Assembly: GCA_938040995.1 (NCBI GenBank)
Contig: CALHZT010000415.1
Span: forward strand, 1 to 36,844
Reading direction: 5' to 3'
DNA: 36,844 bases
DNA from: an uncultured Pirellulaceae bacterium
Lineage (GTDB): Bacteria > Planctomycetota > Planctomycetia > Pirellulales > Pirellulaceae
Positions 32,226 through 36,844 of this stretch are shown one piece after another (the first letter of the stretch is position 1; every line of letters starts with the position of its first letter). The translations under genes were made by a program, and so were the position numbers. The notes beneath the pieces are model-generated. The model searched no databases and was not told the origin of the DNA. It saw nothing but the letters and a program-made list of their open reading frames with translations.

Positions 32226-32492
32226 TTACTCTTTGCCCATCAGTTTCTGAACGAGTTTGGCGATCAGTGCCGGGTCATCCTTCGACCGAAGGTATTCAAT
32301 TCGCTCCGGTTTGAGACCAATCTTTTCGAGATGCCCGACGATCAGGTCCCATTGGCGATCGCGTTTTTTCTTGCCTTCGGCGAGGTACAGTTCCGTGACG
32401 AGTTCTTGCAGACGCTGGATCGAGATCGCCTCGCGATTCTCGTAGTAGTTCTTGATGATCTTCTGTTGATACTTTGAGTGGTTCTTGGCCAT
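32226..32492 (-). CDS. Small conserved helical protein upstream of thyA
   Basis: Unrecognised 88-residue protein, started at ATG 32492 (MAKNHSKYQQKIIKNYY) rather than ATG 32525, since the longer form adds an unlikely leader. It is strongly charged and helical, with the segments IQRLQELVTELYLAEGKKKR, RQWDLIVGHLEKIGL and DDPALIAKLVQKLMGKE. There is no signal peptide or membrane segment. It lies 9 nt before thyA, so translational coupling is likely. The basic start and helical build could suit nucleic-acid or protein binding, but that is a guess. Confidence 0.65.
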   Translation of the reverse strand: MAKNHSKYQQKIIKNYYENREAISIQRLQELVTELYLAEGKKKRDRQWDLIVGHLEKIGLKPERIEYLRSKDDPALIAKLVQKLMGKE

Positions 32493-32545
32493 CCGTGTTG
32501 TCTCGTTGCAGTAGCTGTGGATCAATTCGTAAACAGTATGGTCGT

Positions 32546-32655
32546 TGTGAGCGGTATGGCGCTAGCCTCGGATGGACACGGTATCTGGGACTTGCGATCC
32601 GATTTTCGCGTTTCCAACGATGGTCCCACCGGCGGCTAGCGCCGTACCGCTCACA
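32546..32655. repeat. Inverted repeat element with 22-nt arms
   Basis: The arms at 32546-32567 (TGTGAGCGGTATGGCGCTAG plus two bases) and 32634-32655 are inverted with one mismatch around 66 nt. The element lies in the 419-nt divergent gap between the small thyA-linked gene and the ferredoxin gene. The rest of the gap shows no gene and no clear promoter. Confidence 0.8.
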
Positions 32656-32911
32656 AGCTCGCAGAGCCTGGGTCATCTGCTGTCGCGAATTGGGCGTGTT
32701 TGCCATCCGTTTATGGTGACAGAAAAGCCGCGAAAACAACAGCCATCGGCTGAAATGTCGGGCGAATTGGGCGAGCCAACGGCGGCTGGTCAAAAGCCCT
32801 AGTAGCAGGATTGCTGGCCCGTTACGATAAACGACTCATGGCCCGTTTCAGGGGCTTCACGGAACCCTGACAGGTCGATCGTTACCGAATCGTTTTGCCG
32901 GAACAGACAGT

Positions 32912-33301
32912 ATGCCGATCGTAAAATTCGTCAAAGAGAAGAAGGAAATTGAAGTTCAGAAGGGAGCCAACCTGCGGAAGGAAGCTCTCAAGGCGGGCAT
33001 CAATCTGTATCAGGGTGTCAATGGTATCGGTGCCGGTATCAACAAGATAGCCAACTGCCACGGTTTCGGTACGTGCGGCACCTGTCGGGTGCTGATCACG
33101 AAGGGGATCGAAAACGTTGACGAGATCGGCACGTTCGAAAAAATGCGTCTGACGCTTCCGATTCCCGAACCAATGGCCGCGATAGCATACATTGGCAATG
33201 AAGAAACAATGCGGCTGGCTTGCCAAACCAATGTGAACGGTGACATCGAAGTCGAAACGGGGCCTGAGATTAATCTCTTTGGTGACAACTTCTTTAGCTA
33301 G
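32912..33301 (+). CDS. 2Fe-2S ferredoxin
   Basis: Small soluble electron carrier with a plant-type 2Fe-2S cluster. The 129-residue product has the ligand pattern NCHGFGTCGTCRV (three cysteines in C-x5-C-x2-C) followed by LACQTNV with the fourth. The N-terminal half is the beta-grasp part (VKFVKEKKEIEVQKGANLRK). The first spacing C-x5-C is that of this fold. The C-terminal tail EINLFGDNFFS extends beyond the fold. It lies 71 nt before the PII gene on the same strand; a functional link is not established. Confidence 0.88.
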   Translation: MPIVKFVKEKKEIEVQKGANLRKEALKAGINLYQGVNGIGAGINKIANCHGFGTCGTCRVLITKGIENVDEIGTFEKMRLTLPIPEPMAAIAYIGNEETMRLACQTNVNGDIEVETGPEINLFGDNFFS

Positions 33302-33372
33302 TCGTCGGAATGCAGGATTCAGCCTGCGACCGCGCACCGGGAAGACATGCATCCGTAACCAACGATCGCATC

Positions 33373-33696
33373 ATGCAACAAATCATCGCGATCGTGAAAC
33401 CGTTTCTCGCTGAACAGGTTCTTCAGAATCTTGAACGGGCTCCACTCGAAGCCATCTATGTTCGCGAAGTCAAAGGCTTTGGTCGTCAGAAAAGTTATCT
33501 CGGCCAGTATGATGATTCTGATGGATCCGAGTTTTCCGAGACCTTTCTGCCGAAGGTCGAGATTACCATCTGGGTAGACGACGAACGTTCCGAAGAGATC
33601 ATTCAGACGGTGGTGAAGACTGCCCGCACAGGTCGTATTGGTGATGGCAAGGTCTTTGTGTTGCCGGGAGCGATGCCGACGACGGTTGTCCGGTAG
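33373..33696 (+). CDS. PII-family nitrogen regulator, divergent
   Basis: Trimeric signal protein that senses nitrogen/energy state and binds partner proteins. ATG 33373 starts a normal PII beta strand (MQQIIAIVKPFL); upstream ATG 33310 adds a poor leader. The 107-residue product keeps GFGRQK (36-40) at the T-loop base and FLPKVEITIWVDDE after it, plus TGRIGDGKVFVLPG. Three features depart from GlnB: the T-loop is three residues longer; Phe54 aligns with the uridylylated Tyr51; and the end after VLPG (AMPTTVVR) lacks the R-I-R-T-G-E nucleotide-binding tail. So it may be an unmodified PII or a PII-like protein. It is convergent with glnE, 37 nt apart. Confidence 0.83.
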   Translation: MQQIIAIVKPFLAEQVLQNLERAPLEAIYVREVKGFGRQKSYLGQYDDSDGSEFSETFLPKVEITIWVDDERSEEIIQTVVKTARTGRIGDGKVFVLPGAMPTTVVR

Positions 33697-33733
33697 TGCC
33701 GCCGATACCTGGATGCTGTTTCGCAGCCGATGG

Positions 33734-36700
33734 TTAGTTGGATCTCGAAATGGAATCCAGCATTTCGCGATTGCGTTTTCGAAATCTTTTGCATTCGCTA
33801 ACGAGGCTTTCGCTTTCCGTTCGCAGAAGATACGCCAGCCGTTCGAGATCCAGTTCCGCCGTCGGTAAATCATGCCGCGCGGTAGTGTTCATTAACCGCA
33901 GCCGCGACTCGACTCGTCGAAGGTACCGATAAGACTGCGTCAGATACTCTGCGTCCCCGGAATCCAGCAAGCGCCGTTTTTCGAGCTGGGCAATCGCGCT
34001 CAGTGTGCCCGGCACCGCAATTTCGGGGTGCGTCTGCATGTGTCGTAGCTGGAGTATTTGAACGAGAAACTCGACATCGACCGTGCCGCCGACTCCGCGT
34101 TTCAAATTGTCTGGCTTGGCGGTCTTCTCCATCTGCAGCCGCATGTTATGGATCTGCGCTGCAAACTCTGGTTGCCACGATGGATTGCAGAGAATGTGTT
34201 TTACCGCGTTCATGGTTTCGGCTCGTGCGGCCGCAGACCCGAACACTGGTCGCGCCTTGCACAAAGCCTGACGTTCCCAAAGCTGCCCGCTGCCACCACT
34301 GAAGTAGCGGCGAAATTCATCCAGCGAAACGGCCAGCGCGCCGCTTTTTCCAGTCGGTCGTAAACGTGGGTCCATCTCGTACAGTCGACCAAGCGCCGTG
34401 ATTCGGGTAAGTCGTCGAATGATGCGCTGACCCAACTCGCTGAAAAAATGCTGGTTGGATGTGGTCTCCACACTATCTTCGCCACGCAGTTCATCAGGTA
34501 TCCAGGTTTGGCCTTCGCACTCGTAAAGAAAGACAACATCCAGATCGCTATGGTAATTCGGCTCCGCACCGCCGAGCTTTCCCAGCCCTAGAATAATAAA
34601 CTCGCAGTCGTCGGGTTGTAGCTCGCAAACCGTATTGCACGACCCGATACCGACGGACAAAACGTGGCGACTGTTGCCAGTGGACGGTGCCTGTTTCTCC
34701 AGGTCCGAACCCGACCTTGAATGCTCACCGTTCACTTTGGGAATACCGTACTTGCGAACAAGGTTCTGGTATTCGTGAATCGCGACTTGTTGCAAACACG
34801 CTTCGGCAATCGCCGACAGTGTTTCCGTCGTGGCCTTGATGTCGTCTTTGTCGAGAATGTCCCGGACACCAACGAGCAGGTGCATGGAATGTTTAAAGCT
34901 GTGCAGGATTGGATCGATGTCTTCGGCACTCGCCGTAAGCTCGCGGAGTGAGTCAAAGATCTCGTCCGGTGTTGGCAACCGATTGCGGACGAGCGAGTCC
35001 ATCAGTTCGTCGATCATCCCCGGGTTCGTGGTGAGTATCGACGACAGGTAGGGACTGCTGGCGCACAGTCGGACATAGAGGTTCATCGACGCATCGCTGA
35101 CGCTGAACAATTCCCACAACGCTCCCTTTCCGCCCAGGGAATCGCTGACCTTCGCGAGGTTTAGCAGCGTCTGATCCGGATCGGGTGTCGCCGCAATCTC
35201 GGAAAGCAGTTTGGATGCGATCGCCGCAAGGAAATGACGGCATCGTCGAGTCGACAGGAACGGGATTTTCTCGTGCGCCAGATCGCAGAGGTTTTCGTAG
35301 GCCGCTGCAACGTTCCCAAAGTTGTAAGTCGCAAGCGTATCGTTGATCGACTCGGGCCCGGGATTGGGGTCGAGGATCAAGTCGACTGTCGGCGAACTTT
35401 CGTCGATGGATGGAAACGCGTCATGTAGCAGGTGATCGAGGATCTTGCGATTGAGTTCTGTCTTTTCCTGCAAGTCGCGTTGGAATGCGGCCAGTGGTTG
35501 TTCCTCCGCGCCATTTTCACCCGATCCCGCGCTGCCGTAACCCATCCGGATCGCGAGCTTGGTCATTTCCTCATCGCCCGTCGGCAATGTATGGGTTTGC
35601 ATGTCGAACATGATCTGCAAGCGATGCTCAATCTTGCGAAGAAACGCATAGTTCTCTTCGAGAATACTCCGCTCCTGCATCGTCAAACAGCCAGCTTCTT
35701 CCAGACGCACGATGGCTTCGAGCGTGTTGCCGGTTCGAATCGATTCCAGCTCGCCGCCATTGAGCAGTTGCAGGAACTGAATCACAAACTCGATATCACG
35801 AATGCCACCGTGGCCCGTTTTGACGTTCAGATTTTCCGTTCCACCGGCCGCCGATCGTTGTTCAATCTTTCGTTTAAGGTTCTTTATTCCGGCGATATCT
35901 GTCTGGGCGAGGTAGCGCCGGTAAGTCCACGGAGCCAGTGTTTTGAGGATGTCTTCGCCCAACTGCAAATCACCCGCGACGGGCCGGGCTTTGACGTAAG
36001 CCTGCCTTTCCCACGTGCGACCATGCAAATCGTAGTAGCGAAGCGCCGCATCACGACTGATCACAATCGGTCCCTGGCCACCGTTGGGCCGCAGCCGCAA
36101 GTCGACTCGATAGCAGGCGCCAAACTCCGTCGATGTGGTCATCATTTTGACGAATCGCCGCGCGAGGTTATCGAAATATTCCGAGTTCGTGATCGGCCGT
36201 TTCCCGTCGGTATGCCCGTCGTCCGAATAGAAAAGGATCAGGTCGATGTCGCTGGAATAATTGAGTTCGCATCCGCCCAGTTTTCCGAGCGCGACAACGA
36301 CAAACTCGGCGAGCTTTCCGTCCGGTCGCCGAGGCAGCCCGAATAAGGGCAACAGTTGCTGTTTCGCGGCGGATACGGCGGCTTCGCAAATGCTGTCGGC
36401 CACGTGACTGATCTGTCGGGTGACGGTTTCCAGTCGCTGGGACCGAATGATATCCCCATAGACGATGCGGGCGGTTTCTCTCAGCTTGAATCGCCGCATC
36501 AGCTCCGTCGATCGCGACTCGTCACCACCCGCGATGGCCATTTCGTTGAGCAGTTCGTCCACGAGGACTTCACGCGATACGGGCGTGCCTTCCGACATTC
36601 TCAGGAGATCATAGATCTCCGGTTGCCGGATCAGAAGATCGCTGAGATGTTGGCTGGTTGAAAGGATCTGCAGCAGGACAGGTAGCGACTGCTTGTCTCG

Positions 36701-36844
36701 CTCGAAAAGAGCCGCGAGGGAGAGAGGGCTTCTGGCGGATGCGACAAACCGTTCGAGGTTATTGATCGCCATGTCGATATCGCTGATCTTCGACTGTTCC
36801 AGCGATAGTGTTTTGCACATGCCGGCGAGGAGATCCAGCGGCAC
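33734..36844 (-). CDS. glnE: Bifunctional glutamine synthetase adenylyltransferase/adenylyl-removing enzyme (partial)
   Basis: Controls glutamine synthetase by adding and removing AMP on a tyrosine. The window holds 1036 codons and the frame is still open at the right edge, so the N terminus is missing; the GTG at the edge is not taken as the start. Two nucleotidyltransferase domains are visible. The N-terminal (removing) one has GKLGGCELNYSSDIDLI near 183-200. The C-terminal (adding) one has GKLGGAEPNYHSDLDVVFLY near 750-770. Both keep the G-S/K...D-x-D metal site, and RRVESRLRLM lies near the end. Length is somewhat above the usual 950. It faces the PII-like gene, the usual regulator of GlnE. 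Confidence 0.95.
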   Translation of the reverse strand: MPLDLLAGMCKTLSLEQSKISDIDMAINNLERFVASARSPLSLAALFERDKQSLPVLLQILSTSQHLSDLLIRQPEIYDLLRMSEGTPVSREVLVDELLNEMAIAGGDESRSTELMRRFKLRETARIVYGDIIRSQRLETVTRQISHVADSICEAAVSAAKQQLLPLFGLPRRPDGKLAEFVVVALGKLGGCELNYSSDIDLILFYSDDGHTDGKRPITNSEYFDNLARRFVKMMTTSTEFGACYRVDLRLRPNGGQGPIVISRDAALRYYDLHGRTWERQAYVKARPVAGDLQLGEDILKTLAPWTYRRYLAQTDIAGIKNLKRKIEQRSAAGGTENLNVKTGHGGIRDIEFVIQFLQLLNGGELESIRTGNTLEAIVRLEEAGCLTMQERSILEENYAFLRKIEHRLQIMFDMQTHTLPTGDEEMTKLAIRMGYGSAGSGENGAEEQPLAAFQRDLQEKTELNRKILDHLLHDAFPSIDESSPTVDLILDPNPGPESINDTLATYNFGNVAAAYENLCDLAHEKIPFLSTRRCRHFLAAIASKLLSEIAATPDPDQTLLNLAKVSDSLGGKGALWELFSVSDASMNLYVRLCASSPYLSSILTTNPGMIDELMDSLVRNRLPTPDEIFDSLRELTASAEDIDPILHSFKHSMHLLVGVRDILDKDDIKATTETLSAIAEACLQQVAIHEYQNLVRKYGIPKVNGEHSRSGSDLEKQAPSTGNSRHVLSVGIGSCNTVCELQPDDCEFIILGLGKLGGAEPNYHSDLDVVFLYECEGQTWIPDELRGEDSVETTSNQHFFSELGQRIIRRLTRITALGRLYEMDPRLRPTGKSGALAVSLDEFRRYFSGGSGQLWERQALCKARPVFGSAAARAETMNAVKHILCNPSWQPEFAAQIHNMRLQMEKTAKPDNLKRGVGGTVDVEFLVQILQLRHMQTHPEIAVPGTLSAIAQLEKRRLLDSGDAEYLTQSYRYLRRVESRLRLMNTTARHDLPTAELDLERLAYLLRTESESLVSECKRFRKRNREMLDSISRSN

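Noticed and set aside
35432..36346. Plus-strand 304-codon open frame
   Set aside because: It is antisense to glnE inside well-conserved nucleotidyltransferase sequence.

Overview
The window looks like chromosomal DNA of a planctomycete, probably of the Pirellulales type. This is inferred from an ECF-sigma/Ser-Thr-kinase fusion, two proteins with PEP-CTERM sorting tails, moderate GC, often weak Shine-Dalgarno sites, and many short inverted-repeat elements between genes. It is mainly housekeeping sequence with one accessory block.

Layout. Positions 1-2577: diacylglycerol kinase and an SPFH/band-7 membrane protein with a clear terminator, then a repeat-filled gap. 2578-7629 (minus): parC, parE and a hotdog thioesterase in one direction; ParC carries a histone-like lysine-rich N-terminal tail. 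7987-10675: a small secreted protein, a PolB-type 3'-5' exonuclease, and an exported fasciclin-domain PEP-CTERM protein with its own terminator. 10886-13344: peptidase T and a GT2-like glycosyltransferase. 13375-15208: a possible DNA-binding gene (alpha-CTD-like helix-hairpin-helix plus sigma-4-like HTH) between two inverted copies of a roughly 140-nt MITE-like repeat. 15265-18497: flavin monooxygenase, two small membrane proteins and an exported glycerophosphodiesterase. 18474-21163: sigma/kinase fusion, 7Fe ferredoxin and an RNase Z-like hydrolase. 21462-25103: a large AsmA/TamB-like envelope protein.

The accessory block (25234-30293) is a sulfide/persulfide detoxification operon: ArsR-type repressor, membrane rhodanese, persulfide dioxygenase-rhodanese fusion, and two half-size YeeE/YedE permeases. 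A palindromic operator sits between the -35 and -10 of its promoter, and a second, weaker copy lies before the second gene. Long direct repeats of about 560 nt lie on both sides, with a third partial copy just upstream of the promoter. The right-hand copy carries a 108-nt TA-flanked hairpin insertion. Next to it is a 41-nt remnant resembling the 3' end of the neighbouring CaMKII-AD gene.

The right end (30297-36844) holds the CaMKII-AD-like protein, folA, thyA with a small conserved gene, a 2Fe-2S ferredoxin, a divergent PII protein and, facing it, glnE, which is cut by the window edge. PII and GlnE point to nitrogen control of glutamine synthetase, but this PII lacks the classical uridylylated tyrosine.

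No tRNA, rRNA, CRISPR array or complete transposase was found. The best leads for something undescribed are the repeat-flanked putative regulator at 13558-14619 and the repeat-bracketed sulfide operon.
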